Shown: positions 34,605-44,535, numbered from the stretch's first letter. The stretch is 64,000 nucleotides of DNA from UBA7672 sp040398465 (GCA_040398465.1 JBBAUA010000002.1:124001-188000); one strand, 5' to 3'. Notes: a model not told the origin generated them from the sequence alone. Program-made: numbers and translations.

Positions 34605-34624
34605 GCGTAAAGCCTTTGCGGAAT

Positions 34625-34677
34625 CCGCGTATTCGCGGGTAGAGTCTGGCGGCCCGGCGTGTCATGCGTCCGGGCCG
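34625..34677 (+). other. Two hairpins between tsf and pyrH
   Basis: CCGCG/CGCGG (34625-34629, 34634-34638; TATT loop) is followed by an 8-bp stem CGGCCCGG/CCGGGCCG (34650-34657, 34670-34677). There is no T-run after them, so read-through into pyrH is expected. Confidence 0.45.
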
Positions 34678-34707
34678 TCCACACAAAAGGGCGGTGGAGC
34701 AGGCAAG

Positions 34708-35442
34708 ATGACCGACCACGCTGATCTAAAGTACAAACGGGTGCTCCTGAAGATATCAGGCGAGGCCCTCATGGGAGAGCAGGGCTACGGCATCGATGTT
34801 CCGGCGGTGACGAAGTACGCCGAAGAGATCAAGGGCGCGATCGAGCTGGGCTGCCAGATCTGTCTTGTGATCGGCGGCGGCAATATCTGGCGCGGCAAGT
34901 GGGGCGTGGATGCGGGCATGGAGCGCGCGCAGGCCGACCACATGGGCATGCTGGCGACCGTAATGAACGCACTGGTGATGCAGAATTCCCTGGAGAGCCT
35001 CGGCGTCCCGACGCGGGTGCAGTCGGGCATCACGATGATGTCGATCTGCGAGCCGTTCATTCGCCGCCGTGCGGTCCGGCACATGGAGAAGGGCCGCGTC
35101 GTGATCTTCGCGGCGGGCACGGGCAATCCGTTCTTCACCACGGATACGGGAGCGGCCCTGCGCGCGGCAGAGATGAATTGCGATGCGATGTTGAAGGGCA
35201 CGCAGGTCGATGGCGTCTACACGTCGGACCCCAAGGTCGATGCGGACGCGACGCGGTTCGACACGCTCGACTACATGGAAGTGCTTTCGAAGGAGCTGAA
35301 GGTGATGGATGCGACCGCCATCAGCCTGCTCAAGGAAAACAAGATTCCGATCGTGGTGTTCCGCATCCGCGACCGCGGCGGCCTGAAGAACGTTCTGACG
35401 GGGCAGGGCGTGTCGACAGTGATCAGCGGCAAGAAGAAATAG
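34708..35442 (+). CDS. pyrH: UMP kinase
   Basis: This is a 244-residue amino-acid-kinase-fold enzyme that phosphorylates UMP to UDP and is normally GTP-activated and UTP-inhibited. KISGEALMG near the N terminus is the phosphate loop. GGGNIWRG and GTGNPFFTTDTGA mark the nucleotide and UMP sites. The start is ATG 34708 with GGAG upstream; the longer open frame lacks similarity. It feeds pyrG-dependent CTP synthesis. Confidence 0.96.
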   Translation: MTDHADLKYKRVLLKISGEALMGEQGYGIDVPAVTKYAEEIKGAIELGCQICLVIGGGNIWRGKWGVDAGMERAQADHMGMLATVMNALVMQNSLESLGVPTRVQSGITMMSICEPFIRRRAVRHMEKGRVVIFAAGTGNPFFTTDTGAALRAAEMNCDAMLKGTQVDGVYTSDPKVDADATRFDTLDYMEVLSKELKVMDATAISLLKENKIPIVVFRIRDRGGLKNVLTGQGVSTVISGKKK

Positions 35443-35454
35443 GAGAGGGAAACG

Positions 35455-36015
35455 ATGCCCGAGACCTTCGACCTCAAGGTTATCGAAAAGCGCATGGACG
35501 GCGCGATCGCGTCGCTGAAGACGGAATTCAGCGGGCTGCGCACGGGGCGCGCCTCGATCCACCTGCTCGATACGATCGTGGTGGTGGCGTATGGCACGCC
35601 GACGCCGATCAACCAGGTGGCGTCGGTGTCGGCGTCGGATGCGCGCATGCTGAGCGTGAGCGTGTGGGACAAGAGCGTGGTCGGCGCCGTTGATCGCGCG
35701 ATCCGCGAGGCGCCGCTGGGGCTGAACCCGATCACCGACGGTCAAACGCTGCGCATCCCGATCCCGCCGCTGAGCGAGGAGCGGCGCAAGGAGCTGCAGA
35801 AGCTGGCGGGGCAGTTCGCAGAGAGCGCGCGTGTGGCTGTGCGCAATGTGCGGCGTGACGGAATGGAACTGATCAAGCGCATCGAGAAAGCCGGCGGGAT
35901 GAGCGAGGACCAGGCCAAGGGCCGCTCGAACGACGTGCAGAAGGTGACGGATACGCACATCAAGCTGATCGACGACCTGCTGAAGCACAAGGCCGAAGAG
36001 ATCATGCAGGTGTGA
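35455..36015 (+). CDS. frr: Ribosome recycling factor
   Basis: This is a 186-residue two-domain protein that splits post-termination ribosomes with EF-G. The segment ELSGLRTGRA-like (here FSGLRTGRASIHLLD) and the C-terminal helix VTDTHIKLIDDLLKHKAEEIMQV are typical. GAGAGG lies six bases upstream of ATG 35455. The stop overlaps the uppS start by four bases. Confidence 0.97.
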   Translation: MPETFDLKVIEKRMDGAIASLKTEFSGLRTGRASIHLLDTIVVVAYGTPTPINQVASVSASDARMLSVSVWDKSVVGAVDRAIREAPLGLNPITDGQTLRIPIPPLSEERRKELQKLAGQFAESARVAVRNVRRDGMELIKRIEKAGGMSEDQAKGRSNDVQKVTDTHIKLIDDLLKHKAEEIMQV

Positions 36016-36764
36016 GCGAGCCCAAGCCATCATCCGCCGATGCTGACGTGGCGACCTTGCGGCCGCCGCCGAAGCACGTTGCCATCATCATGGATGGCAA
36101 TGGCAGGTGGGCGAAGGCGCGGGGCTGGCCGCGGGCGATGGGCCACAAGGCGGGTGTGGATGCGCTGAGGCTTGCGGTTGAGGCGGCGCGCGATCTGGGG
36201 CTCGGGCATCTAAGCGTATATGCGTTCTCAACGGAGAACTGGAACCGCCCGCAGACGGAGATCGACGCGCTGTTCGATCTTCTGCGTATGTTCGTGAAGC
36301 GGGACCTGGCGCGGCTGCACAAGGATGGCGTGCGGATCAGGATCATCGGGTCGCGCGAAGGGTTGAGCGAAGACCTGCTCGAGCTGATTGACGATGCGGT
36401 TCACACGACGCGTGACAATACGCGGCTGACGCTGAACATCGCGTTCAACTATGGCGGGCGCGGCGAGCTGGTTGCAGCGATGCGCGAGATGGGCCGGATG
36501 ATTGCGGCGGGCAAGCTGCAGCCGAGCGAGATCGACGAGGCGATGATCTCGCGGATGATCTGGTCGGCGGACTCGCCTGATCCGGATCTTGTCATTCGGA
36601 CGAGCGGAGAAGTGCGGCTCAGCAACTTCCTGCTCTGGAGCGGGGCTTATGCCGAGCTGATGTTCATCAACCAGCTATGGCCGGATTTCACGAAGGAGAG
36701 CCTCGAGAAGGCGATTGATGCGTTCAGACGTCGCGACAGACGGTTTGGCGGCCTCGGCGCCTGA
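36012..36764 (+). CDS. uppS: Undecaprenyl diphosphate synthase
   Basis: This is a 250-residue cis-prenyltransferase that elongates farnesyl diphosphate with isopentenyl diphosphate to the C55 lipid carrier of peptidoglycan synthesis. The catalytic Asp is D28 in MDGNGRWAKARG. The C-terminal signature PDLVIRTSGEVRLSNFLLW is present. GTG start overlaps frr by four bases. Its 3' end overlaps the cdsA frame by 47 bases. Confidence 0.95.
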   Translation: MSEPKPSSADADVATLRPPPKHVAIIMDGNGRWAKARGWPRAMGHKAGVDALRLAVEAARDLGLGHLSVYAFSTENWNRPQTEIDALFDLLRMFVKRDLARLHKDGVRIRIIGSREGLSEDLLELIDDAVHTTRDNTRLTLNIAFNYGGRGELVAAMREMGRMIAAGKLQPSEIDEAMISRMIWSADSPDPDLVIRTSGEVRLSNFLLWSGAYAELMFINQLWPDFTKESLEKAIDAFRRRDRRFGGLGA

Positions 36765-37608
36765 GGGCGGTCCGAAGGGCGGCGGACGGCGCGAGATCAT
36801 TCTCCGCGTCGTCAGCGCAGCCGTGCTCGCGCCGCTGGGCGTCTGGGCGGTGTGGGCCGGAGGATACTGGTTGCTGGCGGCTACGACGGCGTGCGGCGTT
36901 GTGGCGGCGTTCGAATGGACGCGCATGGCCTCGCAGGCGGAGACTGGGTGGGTGCGCTGGGCGCAGTACACCACGCTGGGGCTGACGGCTGCGGCGGCCG
37001 TGCTGCTGGCGACGCGCGGGATCGAGGCTGTGGCGCTGGCTGCGCTGGTTGGATGCGCGGTGGCGAGCGGGCTGGCGCACATTGGCAAGGGGTCGATCAG
37101 CTCGATGGCGTTTGGGGCGATCTATACGAGCCTGCCGTTCGGGTGCTTCGTGTGGATCAGGGAGATGACGCCGAACGGGCATCTGCTGCTGCTGGCTATC
37201 CTGGCGATCGTGGTGACGACGGATGTCGGTGCGTACTTCGCTGGGCGGGGGTTTGGCGGCCCGCTGCTGAGCCCGAAGGACAGCCCGAACAAGACGTGGA
37301 CGGGGGCTATCGGCGCGCTGGTTTGCGCGGGGCTTGCGGGCGCGGCTGTGGCGCGGGCCGGAGGCGGGGACTTTGCACACTGGCTGCTATTCGGGCTGGC
37401 GCTGTCGATCGTGGCGCAGCTGGGCGACCTGCTGGAGTCCCGGTTCAAGCGGCTCTACGGGGTCAAGGATACGTCCGGCTTCTTGCCGGGGCATGGCGGC
37501 GTGCTTGACCGGCTTGACGGGCTGATGGCGGCCACGGTCGCGGCGGCGTTGATCGTGAGGTTCCTGCCCGCGCTGGCGCCGTCGCTTTCTTCTGCGGGGG
37601 CGCAATGA
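36718..37608 (+). CDS. cdsA: Phosphatidate cytidylyltransferase
   Basis: This is a polytopic protein of about 296 residues that makes CDP-diacylglycerol from phosphatidate and CTP, the entry to phospholipid synthesis. The C-terminal CDP-diglyceride synthetase signature runs through KRLYGVKDTSGFLPGHGGVLDRLD, with the metal-binding Asp residues intact. ATG 36718 (or TTG 36715) gives an unusually long 47-base overlap with uppS, but no later start preserves the first helix. Confidence 0.93.
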   Translation: MRSDVATDGLAASAPEGGPKGGGRREIILRVVSAAVLAPLGVWAVWAGGYWLLAATTACGVVAAFEWTRMASQAETGWVRWAQYTTLGLTAAAAVLLATRGIEAVALAALVGCAVASGLAHIGKGSISSMAFGAIYTSLPFGCFVWIREMTPNGHLLLLAILAIVVTTDVGAYFAGRGFGGPLLSPKDSPNKTWTGAIGALVCAGLAGAAVARAGGGDFAHWLLFGLALSIVAQLGDLLESRFKRLYGVKDTSGFLPGHGGVLDRLDGLMAATVAAALIVRFLPALAPSLSSAGAQ

Positions 37609-38789
37609 CCAACACTGTTCGCGTATCCGTGCTTGGCGCATCGGGGTCGATCGGTGTCTCGGCCCTCGACGTGATTGCGTCGGGCGGAGAGGGGTCGCCG
37701 GATTTCTCCGTTGTGGCGCTCACTGCGAACCGCAACGTCGCTGCGCTGGCGGCCGCGGCGAAGAAGGTGCGGGCGGAGATTGCAGTCGTTGCGGATGAGG
37801 CCTGCTATGCCGAGCTGAAGAGCGCGCTGGCGGGGTCGGGCGTGGAGGCGGCTGCGGGTGACGCCGCCATCGCCGAGGCGGGCGCGCGCAAGGCGGATGT
37901 GGTGGTGGCCGGCATCGTGGGGATCGCTGGCTTGGCCGCGACGCTGGCGGCTGTGCGGCAGGGAGCGAGCATCGCCCTGGCCAACAAGGAGAGCATGGTC
38001 TGCGCGGGCAAGCTGCTGCGGGATGAGGCGCGGCAGAGCGGAGCGCGACTTCTGCCGATCGACAGTGAGCACAACGCAATCTTCCAGGTGCTCGACCGGC
38101 CGGAGCGGGTCGAGAAGCTGATCCTGACAGCGTCGGGTGGGCCGTTCCGGTCAGCCAGCATGCAGGAGATGGCGGCGGCGACCCCGGAGAAGGCCTGCGC
38201 CCACCCCAACTGGGACATGGGGGCCAAGATATCCGTCGACAGCGCCACCATGATGAACAAGGGGCTGGAGCTGATCGAGGCGGCCTATCTGTTCGACGTT
38301 CCCGAGAGCCGAATCGACGTCCTGATCCACCCACAGTCGATTATCCATAGCCTCGTGGCCTATGATGACGGGTCGGTGCTCGCCCAGCTAGGCCTGCCGG
38401 ACATGCGGACGCCGATCTCCTACGCACTGTCCTGGCCGCGGCGGATGCCCCTGCCGGGGCTTGAGCGCCTTGATCTCGCCAAGATCGGAAGGCTGGATTT
38501 CCTTCCTCCGGATGCCGAGCGCTTCCCAGCGTTAACGCTTGCCAGGGGTGCGGTTTCCGCTGGGGGCGGTGCGCCGATCGTGCTGAACGGAGCGAACGAG
38601 GTCGCAGTGGCTGCCTTCTTGCAGCGACGTATTGGATTCTTGACGATTTCCGAGGTGTCAGGGCAGGTGCTTGAAGAGTTTCTCGCAAACACGACTGCCC
38701 GCGACGAACCTGCCCGGTTCGAAGATGTTTATGCGATCGACCGGTGGGCGCGAGCTCGCACTGTCGAAATGCTCCGCCTCGCGGCGTGA
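37605..38789 (+). CDS. dxr: 1-deoxy-D-xylulose-5-phosphate reductoisomerase
   Basis: This is a 394-residue NADPH-dependent enzyme that commits DXP to the MEP isoprenoid pathway. The NADPH loop GASGSIG begins at residue 11. ANKESMV and LPIDSEHNAIFQ supply the metal-binding Asp/Glu residues, and the flexible lid and C-terminal four-helix domain are present. It overlaps cdsA by four bases. Confidence 0.96.
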   Translation: MTNTVRVSVLGASGSIGVSALDVIASGGEGSPDFSVVALTANRNVAALAAAAKKVRAEIAVVADEACYAELKSALAGSGVEAAAGDAAIAEAGARKADVVVAGIVGIAGLAATLAAVRQGASIALANKESMVCAGKLLRDEARQSGARLLPIDSEHNAIFQVLDRPERVEKLILTASGGPFRSASMQEMAAATPEKACAHPNWDMGAKISVDSATMMNKGLELIEAAYLFDVPESRIDVLIHPQSIIHSLVAYDDGSVLAQLGLPDMRTPISYALSWPRRMPLPGLERLDLAKIGRLDFLPPDAERFPALTLARGAVSAGGGAPIVLNGANEVAVAAFLQRRIGFLTISEVSGQVLEEFLANTTARDEPARFEDVYAIDRWARARTVEMLRLAA

Positions 38790-38825
38790 TCGCCTGGAGT
38801 ACCTGACCTTGAAGGACGCGCGCTG

Positions 38826-40106
38826 ATGGATGTCATCATCTGGGTTCTGAGCTACGCGCCGGTATTCCTGCTCATCATTTCGGTCGTCATCACCGTTCAT
38901 GAACTTGGCCACTACTGGGTGGGCCGCATGTTCGGCGCAGCGGTGGAATCCTTTGCGATCGGTTTCGGCAATCCAATTGTCGAGAAGCGGGATGGACGCG
39001 GGACGCGCTGGCGCCTGAACTGGATCCCGCTCGGCGGGTTCGTGAAATTCGTGGGCGAAGTACAGCTCGCGCAGGACCTGAAGCAGGAACTGCCCCAGAC
39101 GGCCGAGACCGAGGAAGAGGCGGCGCGCCTCGCCGAAGTCGGGCGGGCGACCCGCCCCAGGGGCGCGGTCGAGGGCAAGCCGACCACGTTCTATGACAAC
39201 CAGATTCTCGTGGGCAAGCCCTACAACCTTCTGAACCCCTGGCAGCGGATCGCCGTGTCGCTGGGCGGTCCATTTGCGAACTTCCTGTTCGCGATCGCAG
39301 CCTTTGCGGTGATCGGCGGCGTTCAGGGCGTGCCGCAGGCGCAGGAAGTGTTCGTACGCGGCGTGATTGCTGGCGAGGCAGCCGACAGAGCCGGGTTCAA
39401 GGCGGGCGACGTCGTCATCGAAGCGGGCGGGCGGCCTGTCGAGACCGCGCAGGACATCATCATGGCGACACAGCTGAGCGCCGGGGAAGCGGTCAGCTAT
39501 CGCGTGCTTCGTGGCGAGGAGACGGTGGCGCTGCTGGCCACGCCGGTCGAGCAGGAGCTGGTCGATAGCGGTATGCGCATGAAGCAGAAGGTCGGCCGCA
39601 TCGGCCTCGACCTTGGCCATCGCGATACGTCGATCCGCAACCTCAATCCGGTCGAGGCCGTGGGCTATGGGCTGCAGCGGACGGCTGAATCCATCGGCCA
39701 GACGATCAATGTGTTGCGCCGCCTTATTACGGGCAAGGAAGGCATCGAGAAGCTGTCAGGGCCTGTCGGCATCCTTCACCTTACGGGCGGGGTGACTGAA
39801 ATGACCATGAACCAGGAGGATATCGACCTCGGCGCCAAGGTAATGCAGCTGTTCTGGATGTATTTTCATCTGGCGGCGCTGCTTTCCATCGGCATTGGCT
39901 TCTTCAACCTGCTACCGATTCCGGTTCTGGATGGGGGCGCGGTAGTGATGACGCTGGCCGAGGCGCTGACAGGCAAGGCTCTGCCCGAGAAGGCCCAGAA
40001 TGCGGGGCTGACATTCGGGCTGGTAAGTCTCGTCGTTTTCGCCTTGCTGGTGACCTGGCAAGACATCGGGCGGTTGATATCGGGCTTCTTCCCGGGCCCA
40101 GCCTAG
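38826..40106 (+). CDS. rseP: Site-2 intramembrane zinc metalloprotease RseP (MmpA)
   Basis: This is a 426-residue membrane protease that cuts anti-sigma factors or other membrane-tethered regulators within the bilayer. The zinc site is H25-E-L-G-H29 in the first helix, with the third ligand in NLLPIPVLDGG near residue 365. One clear PDZ domain lies at about residues 170-245. In Caulobacter the homologue MmpA degrades PodJ. The gene lies in its standard place between dxr and bamA. Confidence 0.94.
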   Translation: MDVIIWVLSYAPVFLLIISVVITVHELGHYWVGRMFGAAVESFAIGFGNPIVEKRDGRGTRWRLNWIPLGGFVKFVGEVQLAQDLKQELPQTAETEEEAARLAEVGRATRPRGAVEGKPTTFYDNQILVGKPYNLLNPWQRIAVSLGGPFANFLFAIAAFAVIGGVQGVPQAQEVFVRGVIAGEAADRAGFKAGDVVIEAGGRPVETAQDIIMATQLSAGEAVSYRVLRGEETVALLATPVEQELVDSGMRMKQKVGRIGLDLGHRDTSIRNLNPVEAVGYGLQRTAESIGQTINVLRRLITGKEGIEKLSGPVGILHLTGGVTEMTMNQEDIDLGAKVMQLFWMYFHLAALLSIGIGFFNLLPIPVLDGGAVVMTLAEALTGKALPEKAQNAGLTFGLVSLVVFALLVTWQDIGRLISGFFPGPA

Positions 40107-40254
40107 GGGACAGGCCGGGGGGCCGGGTGCGGGGGAGGCTTGAGCTGTGTGCCTGTCTCGCACTAGGACGGACGCAGACGGACGGGACTGCGGCAGACAG
40201 TTCGTCTGGTGCTGGGCCGTATAGTGGTGGTTAGTAGTCGTACGAGGGTTTTAG

Positions 40255-42867
40255 ATGCGGTCATGGTTTGCATGCGCTTTGGCGCTGACTGCATCGGCTG
40301 GCGCCATTGTGGGCGCTCAGACGGCGTGGGCTCAGCAGCCTGGACAGCCGCCGGCGCAACCGCCCGCCCAGCCTCCGGCGCAACCCACGCAGCAGATCAT
40401 TGGCCGGATCCTGGTCGAGGGTAACCAGCGTATCGAGTCGCGGACGGTCCAGTCGTACCTGCTGGTGCGGCCGGGCGACCCTTTTGACGAGGAACGGATT
40501 GGCCTCTCAGTGCGTGCGCTTGGCGCGACCGGGCTGTTCGCGGACATCCAGATCGAGACGCGCGGGACGGACCTTGTCATCCGCGTGCTCGAGAACCCGA
40601 TCATCAACCGCATCATGTTCGAGGGGAACAATGCGGTCACAACCGAGCGCCTCGAGGAAGAGACCGAGGCCGAGCCGCGGCAGACATTCACGCTGTCCAG
40701 GGTCGAACAGGACGTACAGCGCATTCTCGAAGTCTATCGTCGCGCCGGGCGTTTTGCGGCGACGGTGACGCCGCAGTACAAGGTGCTGCCGCAGAACCGC
40801 GCCGACCTGATCTTCGTGATCGACGAAGGCCCGACGACAGGCGTGAGCTCGATCAACTTCATTGGTAACGAGGCCTATCCGGACGACAGGCTGCGCCGCG
40901 AGATCACCACGCGCCAGTCGCGCTGGTGGCGGTTCTTTGAACAGGCGGACAACTACAACCCGGGCCAGGTCGAGTTCGACCGCTCGCAGCTCACAGAGTT
41001 CTACACGAACGAAGGCTACGCCGATTTTCGGGTGATCTCGTCGGTGGCCGAGCTGACGCCGAACCGGCGCGACTTCTACCTGACCTTCACGGTCGATGAG
41101 GGGCAGAAGTACACGTTCGGCGAGCTGAAGGTGCAGACCGAGCTGGAGAAGCTGTCAGGCGAGCGTCTCGCACTGTTCCTGCCCATGAAGCAGGGCGACC
41201 AGTTCCGTTCGAAGAGCATCCAGGACGCGATCGACTCGCTGACATTCGCTGCGGGCATCGCGGGTTACGCCAACGTGCAGATCCGTCCGCGCGAAGTGCG
41301 CGATCCGGTCAACCACACGATCGGCATCACGTTCGAGGTCGATGAAGGCGCGCGCGTTTACATCGAGCGCATCGACATCCAGGGCAATACGCAGACGCTG
41401 GACCGCGTCATCCGCCGCGAGATTCGCGTGGCCGAGGGCGACCAGTACAACCCGGTGCAGCTCGACAATGCGAAGAGCCGCATCCGGTCGCTCGGCTTCT
41501 TCAATCCCGACACGGTCGACATCACGGACGAGCCGGGATCGGCACCTGACCGGAGCGTCGTGAAGGTAAAGGTCGAAGAGGAAGCCACGGGCGAACTCGC
41601 GTTCTCGGCGGGCTTCTCGTCACAGGATGCGTTCCTGTTCTCGGCCTCGGCCCAGCAGCGCAACTTCCGCGGACGCGGCCAGTACCTGTCGGCGCGCATC
41701 CAGACGACGTCGCGCCAGCAGGACCTGGAGTTCCGCTTCACGGAGCCGAAATTCCAGGACCGCAACCTGGCGGTTGGTCTCGACGTGTTCGTGACGCAAT
41801 CGGACTTCTTCGACATCGCGGGCTTCGAGAACTCGATCATCGGCGCCGGCGGGCGACTGCAGATGCCCTTGTCCGACACGGACCAGCTCGGCCTGCGCTA
41901 TCGCCTGCGCAACGACAACCTGCAGCTGGACGAACTGCTCCCGGGCGAGGACCCGCTGCAGAACTCGGGCAAGACGAACTGCCAGACGGTGTCGATCTTC
42001 CAGTCATCCCTGTGCGACCAGCGCGGCGACCGGCTGACGTCGTCGCTCGGCTACACGATCACGATGAACCGGAAGAACGACTACATCGAAGCCACGCGTG
42101 GTTTCGACGTCAATTTCAGCCAGGACATTGCCGGGCTCGGCGGCGACGTGAACTACCTGCGCAACGAGTTCGAGGGGTCGATCTACCATGGCTTCGCGCC
42201 GGGCTGGCGGCTGCGCTCCCGGCTCGAGGCCGGTCTGATCGAGAGCTGGGGCGACGAGGGTGTGCGGATCAACGACCGCTTCTTCAAGGGCGGCAACTCG
42301 TTCCGCGGCTTCGACGTTGCGGGCCTTGGGCCGCGCGAGGTCGAGTACGCCTATGCAACCGAGCAGATCGCGCTGGCGCAGGGTGTGGCCCCGCCGGAGT
42401 TCTCGCGTCCGCAGCTCAACACCGATGGAACCCAAGCGGTAGATAGCGCGGGAAACTTCCTTTACGTCACTGCACAGCGCGATGGCGACGGAAACCTGTT
42501 GGACCCGACGGTCACGCCAGGCAATGCGCTGGGCGGCAAGGCATATGCGATTGCCTCCTTGGAACTTTCCTTCCCGCTGCCGTATGTTCCAGATGAATTC
42601 GGGCTCGATGGCGCGTTCTTCTTCGAGGCCGGCACGGTGGGCCTTCTCGACGAGCGTGACCGCGAGCGGAGCGGACAGCCGGACCCGAATGATCCGCTGC
42701 GCGTCCGCTTGGTGGACGACAGCGCCAGCTTGCGGGCCAGCGCGGGCGTGAGTATCGGCTGGGACTCGCCTTTCGGGCCCATTCGTTTCGACTTCTCGCA
42801 TATCATTGCGAGCGAAGAGTACGACCGGACCGAAAGCTTCCGGTTTGCTACCAACACCAGGTTCTAG
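40255..42867 (+). CDS. bamA: Outer membrane protein assembly factor BamA
   Basis: This is an 870-residue Omp85 protein with a signal peptide (about residues 1-27, ending AWAQ) and a short Pro/Gln-rich linker. Five POTRA repeats follow (about residues 45-440), then a C-terminal 16-strand barrel ending in aromatic Phe (NTRF). It inserts beta-barrel proteins into the outer membrane. The barrel loops contain a Cys pair near residues 577-583 that could form a disulfide. skp and the lpx genes follow directly. Confidence 0.95.
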   Translation: MRSWFACALALTASAGAIVGAQTAWAQQPGQPPAQPPAQPPAQPTQQIIGRILVEGNQRIESRTVQSYLLVRPGDPFDEERIGLSVRALGATGLFADIQIETRGTDLVIRVLENPIINRIMFEGNNAVTTERLEEETEAEPRQTFTLSRVEQDVQRILEVYRRAGRFAATVTPQYKVLPQNRADLIFVIDEGPTTGVSSINFIGNEAYPDDRLRREITTRQSRWWRFFEQADNYNPGQVEFDRSQLTEFYTNEGYADFRVISSVAELTPNRRDFYLTFTVDEGQKYTFGELKVQTELEKLSGERLALFLPMKQGDQFRSKSIQDAIDSLTFAAGIAGYANVQIRPREVRDPVNHTIGITFEVDEGARVYIERIDIQGNTQTLDRVIRREIRVAEGDQYNPVQLDNAKSRIRSLGFFNPDTVDITDEPGSAPDRSVVKVKVEEEATGELAFSAGFSSQDAFLFSASAQQRNFRGRGQYLSARIQTTSRQQDLEFRFTEPKFQDRNLAVGLDVFVTQSDFFDIAGFENSIIGAGGRLQMPLSDTDQLGLRYRLRNDNLQLDELLPGEDPLQNSGKTNCQTVSIFQSSLCDQRGDRLTSSLGYTITMNRKNDYIEATRGFDVNFSQDIAGLGGDVNYLRNEFEGSIYHGFAPGWRLRSRLEAGLIESWGDEGVRINDRFFKGGNSFRGFDVAGLGPREVEYAYATEQIALAQGVAPPEFSRPQLNTDGTQAVDSAGNFLYVTAQRDGDGNLLDPTVTPGNALGGKAYAIASLELSFPLPYVPDEFGLDGAFFFEAGTVGLLDERDRERSGQPDPNDPLRVRLVDDSASLRASAGVSIGWDSPFGPIRFDFSHIIASEEYDRTESFRFATNTRF

Positions 42868-42879
42868 GGTATTAGTGTC

Positions 42880-43497
42880 ATGAAACTCCGAAACATCGTG
42901 CTTGCCGCCGCACTCTTCGCTGGAGCCACCAGCATGGCCGGCGCCGCCATGGCCCAGACGAAAGTCTACATCGTCAACGAGTCCCGGGTGATGGTCGAAA
43001 GCAAACTGGGCAAGGCTATGAACCAGCAGCTCACGGCGGATGCGCAGCAGGCTGTCGAGCAGCTGGGCCTCAAGACGCTGAAGACCGAAGCCGACACGGA
43101 GCGCGCAGCCCTGCAGCCGCAGATCCAGTCGTTGACCCCGGAAGCGATCCAGGCCAACGCGACGCTCAAGACGCGCGTCGAGAACCTGAACAAGAAGTAT
43201 AACGAGCTGGTGCAGAAATCGTCCGCGCTCGACCAGGGCGTGGAACAGCAGCGCACCGCGAACGCTGTTCGCTTCAACTACGCGCTGGTGCCGGCCATCG
43301 ATGCGGTCGCCAAGCAGGTTGGCGCTGATGTGGTGCTCAGCTATGGCTCGGCGCTCTACAACAAGGACTCCGTCGATATCTCGGCGCAGGTGATTGCGCG
43401 TCTCGATGCGACCGTGCCGACGCTTGAAGCGCTGAAGCCGCTGCTGCCGCAACGCCCGGCTGCTCCTGCTGCGCCGCCCGCCGGCGGCGGACAGTAA
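42880..43497 (+). CDS. skp: OmpH/Skp family periplasmic chaperone
   Basis: This is a 205-residue protein with a clear signal peptide (cleaved near AAMAQ, residue 25) and a long, charged, helical centre that would form the Skp tentacles. It ends in a Pro/Ala/Gly-rich tail. It holds unfolded outer-membrane proteins on the way to BamA, encoded 12 bases upstream. Sequence similarity in this family is loose; gene position supports the call. Confidence 0.85.
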   Translation: MKLRNIVLAAALFAGATSMAGAAMAQTKVYIVNESRVMVESKLGKAMNQQLTADAQQAVEQLGLKTLKTEADTERAALQPQIQSLTPEAIQANATLKTRVENLNKKYNELVQKSSALDQGVEQQRTANAVRFNYALVPAIDAVAKQVGADVVLSYGSALYNKDSVDISAQVIARLDATVPTLEALKPLLPQRPAAPAAPPAGGGQ

Positions 43498-43521
43498 GTC
43501 GAGACCAGGAAGGCGGGGGCT

Positions 43522-44535
43522 GTGATCGATCCGCGGTTCTACGAGACGTCGCAACCGCTGTCGGCCTCTGAAATCGCCAGCATGCTTGGGGTCGCCATCA
43601 CACGTGGCGACCCTTTGCTTGCTGTATCGTCGCTGGCGCCTGCAGGGCAGGCAGGAGCAGATGATCTTGTCTTCGTCGAAAGCGCGGGAGCTGCTGGGCG
43701 CCTGGAGGCCGCCGGTGTGTGTCTTGCGTCGCCTGATGCGGCCCCGGCAGTGCGCGATGGACCGACCGTGATCGCGATCCCGCATCCGCGCGCGGCCTTT
43801 GCGAAGATTGGGGAGCGGCTGGTGAAGTTGCGGATGCTCACAGCAGCGCAACCGGCAATCGATCCTTCAGCGCGGATAGCCTCAAGCGCGGTGCTGGAGC
43901 CGGGCGTGGTTGTCGGCGCCGGCGTCGCCATCGGCGCCAATGTCCATGTGGGCGCCAACGCCGTGATCGGACCCGGCGTGCAGATCGGCGTCAATTCGCG
44001 CATAGGCGGCAATGCCAATCTTCGCTGCGCGCTGATTGGCGATGGCGTGATCATCTATCCGGGCGCCGTGATCGGCGAGGCCGGTTTCGGACTGGCGGGC
44101 GGATCGGCAGGCGCGCGGCTAACGCCGCATTTCGGGCGCGTGATCATCCAGAATGGCGTTTCCGTGGGGGCCGGCTCGTGCATCGACCGGGGCCTGCTGG
44201 AAGACACTGTGGTCGGCGAGGGCAGCCACATCGATAATCTCTGCCATATCGGCCACAACTGCCAGATCGGCGCGCATGTGGTGATGGCGGCGTTCGCCGG
44301 CATATCGGGCTCGTGCGAAGTTGGCGACGGCGTGCAGTTCGGCGGGCGGGTTGGACTGAAGGACCATGTGAAGGTGGGCGCTGGCGCGCGGATAGCCGCA
44401 GGCGCCGCCGTGCTGACTGACGTTCCGGCAGGTGAGACATGGGCAGGATATCCGGCCAAGCCCAGTCGCACATGGATGCGCGAGCTTGCATGGCTGGCGC
44501 GGGCGGCGCAAAAGCGTCCCATCGTCAAGGAATAG
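43522..44535 (+). CDS. lpxD: UDP-3-O-(3-hydroxyacyl)glucosamine N-acyltransferase
   Basis: This 337-residue acyltransferase adds the N-linked 3-hydroxy fatty acid during lipid A synthesis. The N-terminal uridine-binding domain is followed by a left-handed beta-helix of hexapeptide repeats (VGAGVAIGANVHVGAN and onward). HIGHNCQIG near residue 250 carries the catalytic His. GTG start at 43522 follows GGAAGG. It is followed directly by lpxA, without fabZ. Confidence 0.95.
   Translation: MIDPRFYETSQPLSASEIASMLGVAITRGDPLLAVSSLAPAGQAGADDLVFVESAGAAGRLEAAGVCLASPDAAPAVRDGPTVIAIPHPRAAFAKIGERLVKLRMLTAAQPAIDPSARIASSAVLEPGVVVGAGVAIGANVHVGANAVIGPGVQIGVNSRIGGNANLRCALIGDGVIIYPGAVIGEAGFGLAGGSAGARLTPHFGRVIIQNGVSVGAGSCIDRGLLEDTVVGEGSHIDNLCHIGHNCQIGAHVVMAAFAGISGSCEVGDGVQFGGRVGLKDHVKVGAGARIAAGAAVLTDVPAGETWAGYPAKPSRTWMRELAWLARAAQKRPIVKE

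Noticed and set aside
42004..43851. 615-codon minus-strand frame across bamA, skp and lpxD
   Set aside because: Shadow of three strong plus-strand genes; no domain seen.
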